This document shows, in pieces, positions 47,101 through 59,104 of a stretch of DNA of 64,000 nucleotides (the stretch's first letter is position 1; every line of letters begins with the position of its first letter). Under the pieces are notes generated by a model, which saw nothing but the letters and a program-made list of their open reading frames with translations, was not told where the DNA came from and ran no database searches. This DNA comes from Coprinellus micaceus (taxonomy: Eukaryota > Basidiomycota > Agaricomycetes > Agaricales > Psathyrellaceae): positions 1,984,001-2,048,000 of the forward strand of contig OX596345.1 in assembly GCA_951394405.1 (NCBI GenBank), in the 5' to 3' direction. The translations under genes and the position numbers were made by a program.

Positions 47101-49212
47101 CCAGCCAACTCGATCCTCAGCCACACCACCACGGGCACCACGTCCTCCAAACGCCCCGTCCGGGGCCGTCTCTCTCCCTCCATATCCCGCACCCCCACCA
47201 AGAAGACCCTCCTCACCAAGGTCTCGCTATCCTCAGTCAATTCAAGGTCCACGGCGTCGACAGCAGCCTCCCGCGTCAAGTCCAGCGGGGCGAGTATCAG
47301 GAGCATCAATACCAACTCGACGGCGCCCAGCGGAACGAACCTGCGGAAGATAAGCGGAGGCTCGTCGTCCAATATCTCGCTCAGCACCTCAAGAACAGGC
47401 AACCGCCCGAACTCGCGTGCCAGTACCCGGAGCACCACCTCCCGGGTCACTTCCACCTCGATGTCCGCGTCGTCCCGCTCCACCCTATCCACGCTCTCCT
47501 CGCATTCCGGTACGACGTCCTCCTCCCGACCGGTGTCCAGGGCGTCGACGCTGTCGACGCGCCCGGTGAGCGCTGTGAGCACGAACACGGAGGGTACAGA
47601 CAGGTCGTTCAGGACTGCGTCGTCGGGCGCGGGGAACGCTACCCTCACGCCCACCGCCGCCGCCTCGAGGAGCCGAAAGACCAGCGCGGCGAGCACCGTC
47701 AGCGGGCGGAGCACCCACACCACCGGGGCGGCTCTTCCTGTTCGCCAACGCACGATCTCTGCGACGAGCGCGGCGGGGGATCGGAAGCGGACGACGAGCA
47801 CGACGGGTCCTGCGGGTACTACGGCTGCGGAGGCGAGGCAGCGGAAGATTAGTACGAGTAGTGTGAGTAGCGTGGCGAGTGGGAAGAGGAGTCCTATCGC
47901 GACGAGGAAGAACGCGCCTCCCGTCCCGCCGATCGATAGGTCCAAGCTCTCCGCTGGGCCACCGCCTTCGACTGCAGGTGCACCTAGGAGCCCTGTCATC
48001 CCGAAGAGCCCGTTATCGGCCGCGGCGGCGGTGAAGGCCCCGAGCTTGAAGGGCAGCTTCAGTGCGACTGGACCGAGTACGGGGAAGAAACCGGTGCATG
48101 TGGTGGAGAGGAAGAAGAGCGCGAGTGTGTTGGAGAGGAAGGGGGTGGTTGCGGAGGCGAGGGAGAGGTTTGAGGGGAAGAAGGTCGTTCCTACCCCCAT
48201 TCCGCTTAGGAAGGAGAAGGAGGAAGTCAAGGATGTGGCGCCTGTGAAGGATGAGAAGGAGAACCAGGAACCTGAGAAGAAGGAGGACAGTATGGACGTG
48301 GACGAGAAGCCCCCAGCTGCGCCTGTGCAGGCTGATCATAGGAAGACGACGAGCTCGGCGAGCACGTCGAGCGTCTCGAGCGTTGCGACCGTGAAACGGC
48401 GCGGGTCGGTCGACACCATCACCTCTTCCCGCACGAAAGGCAGCACTGGCTCTTCCTCCTCCAAGCCCACCCACCCGTCTCCTGCTAAACGCGCTATTTC
48501 ACCCCCTCTTCCACCCGTGCCTGTCGAGGACGAAGACATGTCCGACTCGGACGTCGGGAACACCACCATCCATGGACCCACCCTCACTCGAGGCGCATAC
48601 ACTGGGCCCCCACGAGGCTCAACGCTCGATATCGGCATTGCGTGCATCATCTCGTCCAAGCGCAAGCGGTTCAAGGCCTATGCGCGGTACATCGGCGAAG
48701 TCCAGGGCGAAATCGGTTCTTGGGTCGGCGTCGAGGTTCCGTTGCCTGTTGGATCTGGAGGTGATCCTTGGGGTGATAGGAGCGCCAGTTCGATGTCGAT
48801 GAACAGCTCAGGCGGGTACAACTCGGTTTCGAGCTCGGGGTATGGAGGGTGGCCAGATGACGATCGGCAGTGGAACGATGGGTCGTGGGGTGGGATCAAG
48901 TATTTCGAGATTAGCAGTGGGGGTAAAGACGACTGGGCAGAGGACCGTGCCAGCCGTAGAAGGAGGATCGACGGAGGCAGCGCTGGGAGTGGTGCTGTCT
49001 GGGGTCCCAGTGCCAGCATCATCGGGGGCAAGGGGTCCTTGAAGAGGGAGGCCCCGGATGGGATTGGGATGAGCTTGGAGAGGATGATGAAGAGGGTGCG
49101 GAGTGCGAGTCCGGCGGGGAGCGAGAGTAGCAGTATGACGGAGAGTAGGGGGTTGTTTGTGAGGCCGCAGCAGGTGTTGTATGTCGTTGATGCGGTGGGT
49201 GCGGATTTGTAG
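44137..49212 (+). CDS. BTB/POZ and CAP-Gly domain protein
   Basis: Four exons: 44137-44401, 44449-46008, 46107-46328, 46382-49212 (1625 residues, phases agree; exon 2 could start 3 bases earlier). A conserved N-terminal helical segment is followed by a BTB/POZ-like fold at about 217-350 (LYSDVRIAL...SSHRFILVSRCPYF...YIYTGTLVFSH) and a long helical region to about 605. A Ser/Thr/Arg-rich low-complexity middle (about 690-1420) follows, then a C-terminal CAP-Gly module (about 1425-1620) with RYIGEV, GSWVGVEV, DGSWGGIKYF and GLFVRPQQV. A low-complexity stretch is inserted inside the CAP-Gly fold. CAP-Gly binds tubulin/EB tails and BTB mediates dimers, so a microtubule-associated scaffold is likely. 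GC-rich coding sequence differs sharply from the surrounding repeats. Confidence 0.88.
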
Positions 49213-50322
49213 GGTGGGGTGGGGGTGAAGGTGAAGATACCATGTTTCCGGTTTTTTTCTCGTGTTTGCTCATACTCCTTTTTCTGTGGTTCGGTTATGG
49301 ATTTCTGCCTTCTTTTTATGATATACCGCATGTTCATCGCTTTCTCTTGGAATTGGCGCCGGTCATTGGGCGTACCTCTCACACTCTCCTTTCTTGCTGC
49401 TGTGTCTATCCACTCACCGAGTCTGTGTCTGCTTAGGCTTTCTTGTCTCCTTTTCCCCTATAGATAGATACATACACACATCTAACGACCGTCTTTACGT
49501 TCTCTCATTCCACTTTTTTGTTTTCTCTCTCTCGATAATCAATCGGTCAGTCAGTCCTTGTCAGTCAGTCAGTCCGTCAGGTCTCCATTGTCATTGTGCA
49601 TATCCCGTTCCACCTTCTACCGTCTGAATATCCGCGTCGTTTGGAGAGCCAAGAGTCTCTCTCCCGCTTACATTAGTTTACATTATATGTTTGTTCTCCA
49701 GGCGCTATACCAGTATTTATCGTACTACCACGCTCTTTCCCTTTTTGTCTATCTGGCTGAGACCTTCATACCGAAGCTCCCCTCCATACCCTGAATCGAT
49801 CGACCTGCTGGTCCTCTACCTGAGCTTTCATCGCACTGGTGGCTTCGTTCGTGTATGAACGCACCTGTCCACTTTCGTCCTCAGGTGTTTGCTTCGTGGC
49901 GTCGGACTCATCCAACCTGATTAACGTCGAGGAAACACTGATTATTTGTCAAGCATATAGGTAAATCTACTCTACAAGTACAATTAGGGCATAATGATGA
50001 TAAAAGGGTGTTTGGGGTATAAGGGGCCAGTGAGTAGGCGGTAGAAGGGGGTCGAAGAGGCGATGTCCATTCGGAGGAAGCTGTTAGGCACTGGTATAGG
50101 GAGGAAGATATGGAGTTTGGGGCCGTGGTAGCGACCATCGAAGGACGATAAGGTGGTGTCCGATATAGCGTGTTTCCGATGACGGAGACCGCAGCGGAGA
50201 CAGTCAACTAGATGAGACATCTATGCAGCAGCCACGGTAAGCATTGTCGCCGAGGAACTCGCACTTGATGAAATTGCTCACCAAGTATCGATGTCGATCA
50301 GCTCGAGTCTGAAGCGACCAAT
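49213..50322. other. 3' flank of the BTB/CAP-Gly gene; no other gene seen
   Basis: T/C-rich sequence (49250-49800), probably the 3' UTR and terminator region, followed by sequence without recognisable content. A CAGT-rich run (TCAGTCAGTCAG) lies near 49545-49580. Confidence 0.4.
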
Positions 50323-50506
50323 TTAAGCAATGGTGCAGTAAGTTCCACCTCCCTGGCCGTTGGAGCCCTCGGAATCGGTGGGGATGTCCTTGGAGAAGAC
50401 AACGCAGTAGGTTCCGCCACCCTGGCCGTTGGAGCCCTCGGCGTCCTTGGGGACCTTGACGGGGGCCGAGGCGGAGAGAGAGAGAGAGGGTGGTGAAGGA
50501 GTCCAT
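50323..50506 (-). pseudogene. Putative mating-pheromone precursor, out of frame at a CT microsatellite
   Basis: Minus strand. The ATG at 50506 encodes MDSFTTL, a start typical of basidiomycete pheromone precursors. After a (CT)7 run the pheromone part continues in another frame: a short Pro/Lys/Asp stretch, then two tandem units sharing EGSNGQGGGTYC, the first ending CVVF and the last CTIA followed by the stop at 50323-50325. CTIA is a CaaX farnesylation box, as required for a-factor-type lipopeptides. The open frame holding both units has no ATG of its own, and no usable intron lies between. So the gene is probably inactivated by microsatellite slippage, or the repeat length is a sequencing error. 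Repeated peptide units resemble the rhodotorucine precursor layout. No receptor gene is seen nearby. Confidence 0.6.
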
Positions 50507-50599
50507 GTCGATGGGAGTGTGACTTGGTGTAGGGCTGAGTGCTGATGTTTCTGGATTGGGGTAGGCTTTTCTACATGTGCAGGAGGGTCCACGCACAGA

Positions 50600-53500
50600 G
50601 TGCCTGGCCGCGTCCGAGGGAGTCAATGTTCAGCGACTTTGGGGGTCAATTGTCTGAGAGCCAATTGTGTTGGCAGAGGGCTTGTCTTGGCTGCATTTAA
50701 AGGGGTACAAAAAGCCCATAGTCGAGCAATAGGAACGAAGGCATCCTCACTTAGACGAACGCGAGTTAAGAGGCTCTGTTTGTGTCGATTCATCTAGTGG
50801 GGGTAAGCACTACAAAGGGTACTTTAGGCGCTTTGAAAGGAGAAGGGTATATAAACTCTTGAGGCGACAAGGCTTTTGCTTGGCTAGTGCTAGAATCAGA
50901 AATGGAGGACAGAGTCAGAACGTGGGCAGTTATCCTGCCCATCTTAAAATTAAAAGAAAGGGCGAAAAGGAATATCACCCCGTATAGAAGCCATCCAATC
51001 TCATCCCAAATTCTTGAACCAATCGTACGCTCGCATGTACGGGCGTACCAGGGCAGCGAAGTAATACCTCACATGGATTTTGGCTCACCCTATCCCATCT
51101 CCACTGGACCGCCCATTCCCGGATAATATGAATGATTGCAGTGATTCCTGCCTAAGTTTGTGGGAGCCAGGCCACACATGCGCGCGGAGTGAACCCGAAA
51201 GTACAAGATCCAGGGCCTGGTATGTCAGGTAGATAGCGAATACCGCTACTTAAACGAGAGGAAAGACGCTGGCTACGAAAGAGTTGCCTGTGGGCGCTAG
51301 TTGTTGCCATCATTGATCTTCACTGTCGTCACCAAGCCGTTCTGAGCTCGAGCGCCCATTCTTTTCCAACGCTGTCACTACAGCATTCCTTTGCGGCGAC
51401 GGCAGTCGGCCTTTGGTCTCCATCCCATCCCTAGCTCTTCGTCTCCTCAGCTGGACATAGCCACTCCGATGCGGAGACAAGGCAGGCGGAGCGACAGCGC
51501 CTCCAAGTTCGGTTTGAAAACACGTACAATCCTCAAACATAAGCTACTTCACACGTACTCCAGGAAATGAGGCCTCTCAGCCTTTGACTTGCACCATTTG
51601 GCTGAAATCACCGCCGTTTTCAATCACAGATCCCAGACCCGGAGGTTCACCTCGAGACGCCTTCGATGGGCCTCTATCTCCCGTCAAAGCAGAATAAGGA
51701 CTGGCCGCGACCCCGGTCTCGCAAATCCACAACTCTACACCTCTATACATTACACCCACCCCATCGTCGTGGGCTATACTGGCCCTATTCCCCGACCTCA
51801 ACCCAAGTGCTTCAAACCCATACTCGATCTCCGGGATCACCTCTCGCAACGAAGGCTCTCGTCAGGCGCCATCCTACGGGTTCATGGACCATATGCCGTC
51901 CTCCCGAACCAGGGTGCTGGGCCCCACTGAATGCCTGAGCAACAAGCCCTCCCCCATTCCTAACACAGTATTCGGCGGCATTGACACTGCGTTCAGCCGG
52001 AACGACACAATCTAGTCAATGATAGCACCTCCGGTTCTGTCGAGGGAGTGGAAGTAGGCCAGGAGGAAGAAGGGAGGTGTTATTACGTTCTCCTTGAGCG
52101 ACCATGTGCGACTGGTCAACAAATGGGAGGTTGGGAGAGTGCGTGCCAGCCAGGACAGACTAATCGACCCACCCAGGATAAGTGGTACGTCTCCCCTTCG
52201 TCCGAACCGAGCAAGAACACTCATTCACCTTCAGGAAGCACATTGAACTACCGAACATCGCTCCGGCAGGAACCGCCTCTCCCTCCCATGGCAGGTAATT
52301 CTCGATTCTGTCTGTCCCCCATCCCCCATCTCGGCGCACGTGTTCCCAATCCCTCCGTCTAGCTAGACATCTCTGGGCCCTCCCCGCTCCCCCAGTGGCC
52401 CATATGTATCACTCCCCTGGACGATGTCGCGCCCTGCACCATTGTCAGCCCCCCGGCACGCCGAGGGATCGGCCACTGATCTCCTGGCGGATCCAAAATT
52501 GCATCCCGTCGTTCCTCTCGTGCTACCGCATCCTCCTGGGTTCAACACACCTCGACTAGATGGCGAATACAACCAGCACAAGTCCTCACAAGAAGGACAG
52601 CCACCCGAACCCGAGGAGTCGATCCAGAACGAGGGGACCCGCTGCCCCGGCCCCAGTCACCAGCCGGGAACGGAGGTCGAGAGAACCCATCAACTTGAGG
52701 ACTAGTAAGGTCAGAGTCGCGGGGAAATCCGTGCACAAAGCCCACGGGTGGAGTTCGAGGTTAGTTGTAGGATGGTGTGATGGCCGGGATGGCGGGGCGA
52801 ATCTGAAGAACTGGAGTCACGTTGGGGTGTGTGCTGGTTGGGGGTTATGTCGTCGAGGCGGGATAGGCGCTTGGAAGTGGGGTCGCCATTGGTACCGGGG
52901 CCGTCCCCTCAAAAGGGACTGGAGCTTTCGGAGTGGAAGCATGAGCCAAAAGCGGTACGTGTGTAGTAATCCCCTTCTAATGGTCATTGGTCTAATGTGG
53001 TACTCTGGTAGACTCGGACAGACTCGGGATGCATCCCAGAGGCGTGCTGGGAAGCTCGTTCGTTGTGTACCCGAACCCTACCCAGCCACTCAAACGCCGT
53101 CGAGTCAAAAAGAACGAACTTGGTCGGTGGTTCGGGGAGCGGAAGTGACCCTGGTGGCCCAAGCTTTCAAACGGCGGGCACACGGTTTGGGTCGTTGCCG
53201 AGGGTCACCGATGTTCGAGGGGTTTCCACCTCTTCCATCGAGACACACGCACGAAGTCAGGATACGTAGAGTGAGGTGCTATTGGACCTAACGGAGAGCA
53301 CGGGTGTGAATGAGGGCATTGAGGAAGAGTAGGGGGAACTAGAGAGAACCAAAGCTGGAGCAGTAAACAGGATTAGGAGGGTGGGGGATTGACAACGAGC
53401 TCGGGGGGGAAGTCTGGACATTTTGGGAAAGGAACCAGTCTCGTGTTTAGACGCGTTTTCCTGGAGGGAACCAAGCGAAAGTCGGAGGAGGGGACTGTGG

Positions 53501-54609
53501 GGGACGGGTCCAGGCCGAGTTGTATATCCGGGGCCGGTATCATCCCTTCTGGAATGCAGCGAGCGTCTGTGGGGAACGGATACGGGGATTCTTTTTTCTG
53601 AGAGCTGGGAGGATGAACCAGGTGGAGGGTCAAAGGAGCGCATGAAGTTGTCAGGCGAGAGGGATGCACTATATTCGAGTAGAAGCAGGCGAGAAGCAGG
53701 GTATGGCCAGACCAGCGATCTAGGGGGATGCGTGTAGTGGGGCGTGGCAGAGCGCATTGACGATGGGAGCGGCAACGGCAGGAAAGAAAAGGCGTCGGTG
53801 TTGCGCCCTGTTGTGGCGATTGATGATGGTGACGCCATTTTTGATCATGACGCCAGCGGAGCTCGAGGTGATCCTCCCCGCCACCATTGCCCCACATCGC
53901 CTCACAAAACCAACCCCTTTGACTCCTTACACCTCAGGTTCCACCTCTTTTATATCTGTCATTTCAACGCCGCTGGGTCCAAGCGAGAACCGTCTGAAGC
54001 ACGCCTTTCCACCCCCACAGAGCTGGGTGGGAGGGTCAGCGGGGAACAGAGGTGTGGATCTTCAAGCTTCAAGCTTCGGGAAATACTGCGACGCCATTGA
54101 GCAGTGCGAGTTTGGAACAAAAAAAACACGGGGATGTGTGCGGGTGGGCGCGGACGCGGTCAATCCACGGGCCGCAAGGTGATTTAAACTCATTCCATCT
54201 ATTGGGTCACTCACCTTGAGGTACAACGAAAGTTACCGAGCTTGACATGCCCCTCCAGGGTGACCTCTTTGTACGCACCCCCAAAAACCTGTACTCACAG
54301 CCGGGGTTGGAGTCCACGTTGACTTCTTGCCACACCATTGGTTCTTACTGTTTTTAGGGCCCAGGGCGAGCCAGAAGGGGGACGCAAAAGAGAACCGCGG
54401 GTTACGAGCTTTTGAATTGCAAACCTAATCTGCTCCCTCCCATGACCGGCGCCAGTCTACTTCGGTCGGATACCTCGTGAAGAAGAGTTGGGAGGCTCTG
54501 CGAAAAGGGCCTGGAAACATAGGTCGATACAGGTGATGTAAATAGAGCGAAACACCGTCCAGTCTAATCCTCTCGACACCCGGCTTGCATACACCACACG
54601 TATACGTAC
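50600..54609. other. No supported gene in 4 kb
   Basis: Open frames up to 243 codons exist (for example 52560-53291 plus and 53373-53897 minus). They overlap on both strands, are rich in Pro/Arg/Ser and show no domain, start context or splice pattern I trust. No inverted repeats or LTRs were recognised. A diverged gene or old element may be hidden here. Confidence 0.4.
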
Positions 54610-55583
54610 TTACTGTATCCCACAGCTTGTCCGAAGGCTGCTTAGAGTGAACGATCCAGAGGTTCCTTTTTGCTTAGATTTCCCCTTCTTCCTCCTCTGA
54701 TTCGCATTCCCCCTCTTCTCAGCATCCCCGATGCCCGGGATGCGTCTACCCGCCTCCGTCTTCCTCAAAGGTCGGTTTTCGTCGAGGAGCTCTTGCTGCA
54801 GCCGTATTTTGACGGGGGATTGTCCGACCCTCTTCAAAACCTCTTTGAACACGGCTGAGTATGTTCCCCTCTCGTGAAGGTGCTCGACCTTGGACCCCTC
54901 GTAGAGCAGGGGGCGCCAGAGTCCACTCTCGAGCTTCCCCAATCGCGCTTGACGGTCAGCCTTCGGTACCAGGTCCCACTTCGTTGTGATGATTGTAATG
55001 ATGTTCGCGGCAGGAAGGCCGCACAGCTTGGCTAGTACTGTAATGTCCAGGCGAACCGTAGGGGATACCCAGTCGCACGATAGGTTATGGAAATAGAGTA
55101 TAGCATCGATTCCCTGACTGTGAACTTGGTCAGCAAGCAAACTTGAATAACAGAATAACCAAAGAACTGACGAAGGGCAATGAGACTCAACCCAGGTCGC
55201 AATCTTGAGAAAAACATCGGCATCACTCAGGTCCGTATGGTCGAAACCAGGAGTGTCCACCAAAACAACACGACGACAGCGAGGGTGAGGCAGAGGTCTG
55301 TACGATACCTCCAGTTGCACCGGCTGTACGTCAGTAGTCATTGCGGTCATTGCTTCCCTGATTAGAACACGAGTCGGCCTTCCATCGGGACTGTGGCTGA
55401 GCGAGCTGAGCACTTCGTTGATGAACTTGACGTTTTCTAAGTCGATTGGAATGGGAATATGACGAGACACAGTACCGTGCTTTTGCCAGAGTTAGATAAA
55501 CCGAGACATCTAGAAATGAACGTGAGGGCTATCCCAGGCACTGTGAAGAGGAGCACTGACAGTACTGTGATCGGGGCTGCCAT
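54610..55583 (-). CDS. Small prenylated GTPase-like protein G4 (subfamily B)
   Basis: Four exons, minus: 55561-55583, 55476-55509, 55172-55425, 54610-55117 (272 residues, phases agree). It starts MAAPITVLCLG. Walker A GLSNSGKST is at 11-19, encoded by a 34-base exon as in subfamily A. DTPGFDHT starts at 76 and TTKWD is at 148-152, so the guanine motif is intact. It lacks the N-terminal linker of G1-G3. The C-terminus has a Lys/Arg-rich stretch (RRKKGKSKQKG) and ends CGIQ, a CaaX box of the farnesylated type, predicting membrane anchoring. It follows G5 on the same strand with a 435-base spacer; the G5-G4 pair is a duplicate of G7-G6. Confidence 0.82.
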
Positions 55584-56018
55584 GTCCTTGCCTTGGGACT
55601 CAACTGTGTGGTTTGATACGGTCGGGAAGTTGGAGATGAGGGGACGACCCAAAGTGATTAAACGAGAGAGAAGACATGAAGCCCCCCCACTTCACCATGT
55701 GAATACCTCGAGGATGTTAAAGAGAGCGGCGTGTATAAAACCGAATGTCCTCACAGACCAGTGGGGTCGTAGTCCGATCCACGAGATCTAACGCCAGGGG
55801 TCGCCTTGAGGCCGCAACGTGTTGCTCCCAGGCACCCGATGACTCTCCCGCTTCAAGTTTGGATCTCCTTAGATTGCATGGCGGCTGTCGTTTTAAATTG
55901 TAAATGTAAGAATCATCACGCGTGGCGCAGTGGGGTATACATATCAAGGCAACTGGGTCCCAACTGGGAGCCGGTTCAAAGAACTACGTGAGCATGGTGT
56001 ACTTAATGATTAATCTGG
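55584..56018. other. Spacer between G5 and G4 (minus-strand order)
   Basis: Should hold the G5 terminator and G4 promoter. It is similar in layout, and partly in sequence, to 62038-62431 between G7 and G6 (both carry ACCTCGAGGATG/ACCTCAAGGACG and GCGGCGTGTAT/GGGGCGTGTAT). No reading frame of its own. Confidence 0.45.
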
Positions 56019-57165
56019 CTACAAGCCTAACACACCACGCACCCACCGCCTGAAACGCTTACTCGCCGTTGGTGTCAAATTGGCGACTTGCTTTGTAAGG
56101 GTATCGATCTGCCTCTGCCGCTCCTCCAAAGTCTCTTTATCTGTAGACGATAACCCGTCCTCCCGTGCCGCCCTCTGAAGTGCCTTGGCTCGTTCCAGAA
56201 GATCCCGTATCGACATGCTGAGCTCCTTCCCCGCTTTGCTCTCGACAAGGAAGCGCTTTTCCTGCACTAGCTCGCGCTGGAGGAGAAGGATATGATCGCG
56301 CATTTCCCGGGCATTCATGGAAACCACCATTTGGTGAATGATAGCCCATGGGTCTTCGACCGCCCCAAGAAGTCCGAGGCGGCGAGGTGGCTCCAGGTGG
56401 TGTACCGTTGCTCCTTTTGCTATTAATGGCGCCCAATGCACCCTTGTCAATTCAGCAACGCGCCTGACCGCGTTCCCAAGTTGAACTTCTGGGACATTGC
56501 CCCACTTGGTGGTGACAAAGCCAACCAGTTCCATAGCGTCGTCCCCACATATCTTTGAAAAGAGGCTCAGGTTCCTCCTTGATGCTCCAGTCCACCCGTC
56601 CTTGGTCGTGTCATGAAGGTATAAGACCCCACCGACGAGCATTCCTCTACGATATCTAGAAGGAAATCTCAGATGCGTGTCTTGAAGTGGGAGCGCGAGG
56701 GCTGGCTTACGAGGTCTCCAGCCATTTCGCGATCCGAATCAAAATCTCGTCGTCTCCCACGTCCGTGTCGTCGAACCCTGGCGTGTCCAGGAAGACAATC
56801 CGTCTACCCTGAAGCGCTCTGTGAAGGGCCGAGTACTTCTGGGGTACTCGGTCAAGTACAACAGACTCGAGCTGCTTCGTGCACGAAACCATCTCTTCTC
56901 CTACTTTCATTCGCTTGGAGTTTGTGAGCTTATTGATGAGCTACCTCACAACTGTAAGCATGGTCTTATGTGCAGGGACTCCCGTGTTTGAAACGACCCA
57001 CCGAACTTTTCCCAGCCTTAGTCTGACCCATAAGTCTATGGGCGTGGAGAGGGGAGGTGTCAGCTTCGTTGGATTAGGTGGCTCAGGCCAAACAACTCAC
57101 GCGAACACAATGTCGGTGTCATTACCATCCTCAAGGACGGGATCTTCTGAGGCTTTTTTGACCAT
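56019..57165 (-). CDS. GTPase-like protein G5 (subfamily A, short)
   Basis: Four exons, minus: 57101-57165, 57002-57035, 56711-56940, 56019-56655 (321 residues). The start is the ATG of MVKKASEDPVLE, placed like that of G7; a longer N-terminus cannot be excluded because upstream sequence is also partly conserved between the two. Walker A GQTKAGKSS at 25-33, DTPGFDDT from 85, G4 position TTKWG at 158-162: the Asp that reads guanine is missing. A helical region rich in Glu, Arg and Leu (about 205-295) is followed by a basic/aromatic tail (SKRFRRWVRGVLGL). The 34, 230 and 637-base exons match G3 exactly, so it is the same gene family without the N-terminal linker. Confidence 0.82.
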
Positions 57166-57717
57166 GTTCGCCACTGGCGAGTGTCTCGACGAGGGTAGTA
57201 ATGATGAGTAGGGCGATGTATTGTCAAACCTTTTAATGTCAATCCACTCAATGCCGCGCAGGTGCCTCGTGGGACTCACCACGCGACACTGGCATGGGCA
57301 CCCATGGGGGTTGCTGAAGCCGCGACAGCCAATCGGGATGATGTTCCCGATTTATTGGACCCCGGAGGTACATCGTGTTCCCAGCTTGCACTACGGGATT
57401 GGGCATCGAAGAGCCGCGGTCCCTTAAGCCAAAGGGGTCGTCATCATGAAACCAACACATGGAATGTCATATTAATAGTGACACGCCAACAGGTTGGAAT
57501 CTGGCCTCGCCAGATGCGGGCTTCTGGCAGAGCAGACACTGAGGCGCCTGTCGGCGGCAGTGGGCGCGGTTCGGGCATCGGCGGGTGAAACTTGCATGGG
57601 CGCATCAAAGCGGGACTGTCGATTCAGCTTAGCAGCGGGGTGCATCGCCAATGGGTTCGAGAGGCAGTTAAGTTCTGGATGTGAGGATGGATGATATGGA
57701 TAGGGAGGGATTCGGGG
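57166..57717. other. No supported gene
   Basis: Sequence upstream of G5. The first about 60 bases (SSRHSPVAN-type translation) are conserved upstream of G7 too and may be 5' UTR or an extra coding exon. The rest is unrecognised. Confidence 0.35.
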
Positions 57718-58986
57718 CAGTGTTGTGCGGTCAGTGACTGGATGACCGAGGTGATGTCTGGACACCATGACTGGACGGTGAGTCGGTGACTGTTGCCAAA
57801 AGTCAGTGACTTTCGGTCAGTGACTGCTGCTGACGGTCACCGTTATGATGATCAGCTGATGTATTCCCATACCAATCGGCTGTCTTCGGCAAGTCTGAGG
57901 CCATCTCACAAAGCGCGAGCGCCAAATCTCGTGGACGACGTGCCCGGGATGGGTTGAGCTCACCGGTGCAGTGGACATTGTGATAGCGACGCGAGTAATG
58001 CAGACTCGGCAGTACCATCGAGCTCTAGCTCTTCCGATATTAACTCGGTGTCCTTTATATTATCATTACTCCGACAGCCAGGGCTCTACCATAGATTATT
58101 CTTCTATTCCATTGTACTCTACATGGTAGATAGCACGGAGTCCCCGCCAACGGGCATCGAAGCGACAGGGCAATGGACGAGCAGGGGTGGTTGATGGGAT
58201 CAATATCCTCGATAGGGGTTTCCTAAACAGGGGCAGTCTACGTCCAGAGGACCCCCCATTATGCTGAGCTATGTCCGATCCAAAATCGCTAATTTCGGCC
58301 ATTTTCGCACCTCCATTTCAGGCCGGTTTCCGTCCGCATTGGGATCGGGGGTACCATTTTTGGCCCATTTTCGTCCGCACCGCGGATGATACCTCCCAGG
58401 GCGCTTATCCGTCCGCACGGGCCCAAAAATCGCGTTCAAAGGAGACTCAGGGTATTATGATAGGTAGATACTGCACTATAGCACACAATGACCAAGTATA
58501 AAAGCTGAAGCATCGAAATAATGGTGGAGGAAGGAAGGGGTAACGAAACGAGCTGCAACCATGGTCGCTCTAATCTCGCTTGCGGCTCACAACCCAAATG
58601 CCATCGTCCGACCATCTCCAAAAGACGAAATTTAGGCACTGGAGGGAACTGGGGGGCACTCCAGAGTGATCCCCTCAAAAATAATGACGACGGTGCCTGC
58701 ACCCTCAGGCCCGCCCAGTTTACTAGGCCCGTTCCTCGCCCACAGATTTCGTCCGCATGGGATCGGACATCGCTACCGACTAGGGTCGTTTCGCCGCACA
58801 AAAGATCGGACCTGCGTGCCAACTTTTTCGTTTTCGTCCGCACAAAAATCGGACCTGGGGGGTCCAATTGGGGCCATTTTCGTCCGCACTGGGATCGGAC
58901 CTATATAGGGATAATGGGGGGTCCTCCGTCCAGTCATGGTGTCCAGACATCACCTCGGTCATCCAGTCACTGACCGCACAATACTG
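57718..58986. mobile_element. hAT-like non-autonomous element with a nested MITE
   Basis: 61-bp terminal inverted repeats (57718-57778 and 58926-58986), beginning CAGTGTTGTGCGG and CAGTATTGTGCGG with only a few mismatches. The flanking 8-mers ATTCGGGG and GTTCGACG are only partly alike, so the target duplication is eroded or absent. CAGTG-type ends suggest hAT. There is no coding capacity. It contains another inverted-repeat element at 58248-58926. Confidence 0.65.
58248..58926. mobile_element. Nested 679-bp inverted-repeat element with CGTCCGCAC repeats
   Basis: Ends AGGACCCCCCATTAT and ATAATGGGGGGTCCTC in inverted orientation, flanked by CGTCCAG on both sides (58241-58247, 58927-58933), which fits a 7-bp target duplication. 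Inside both ends the words TCGTCCGCAC and GGGATCGGA recur (58265-58440 and 58745-58905) as subterminal repeats. No coding capacity. Confidence 0.7.
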
Positions 58987-59104
58987 GTTCGACGCCATAT
59001 CTCAACGCGTATCTCAGTAATCCGAGCCAGGAAATTTTGTTGGGCTATATTTTGGCTGTATCTACAGCTTGACATAAAGTTGCGAATTTACTGGCCTTTG
59101 CATA

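Noticed and set aside
47043..48230. 395-codon open frame on the minus strand opposite the BTB/CAP-Gly gene
   Set aside because: It is the antisense shadow of a GC-rich Ser/Thr/Arg-rich coding exon; the plus strand has the CAP-Gly domain and consistent splice phases.
52424..53291. Coding gene in 52.4-53.3 kb
   Set aside because: Frames are low-complexity, overlap on both strands and contain no recognisable domain or splice pattern.
55915..55990. tRNA-like stretch (GGCGCAGTGG...GGTTCAAAG)
   Set aside because: The outer stem partly pairs, but the T stem and anticodon arm do not; too degenerate to call a tRNA.
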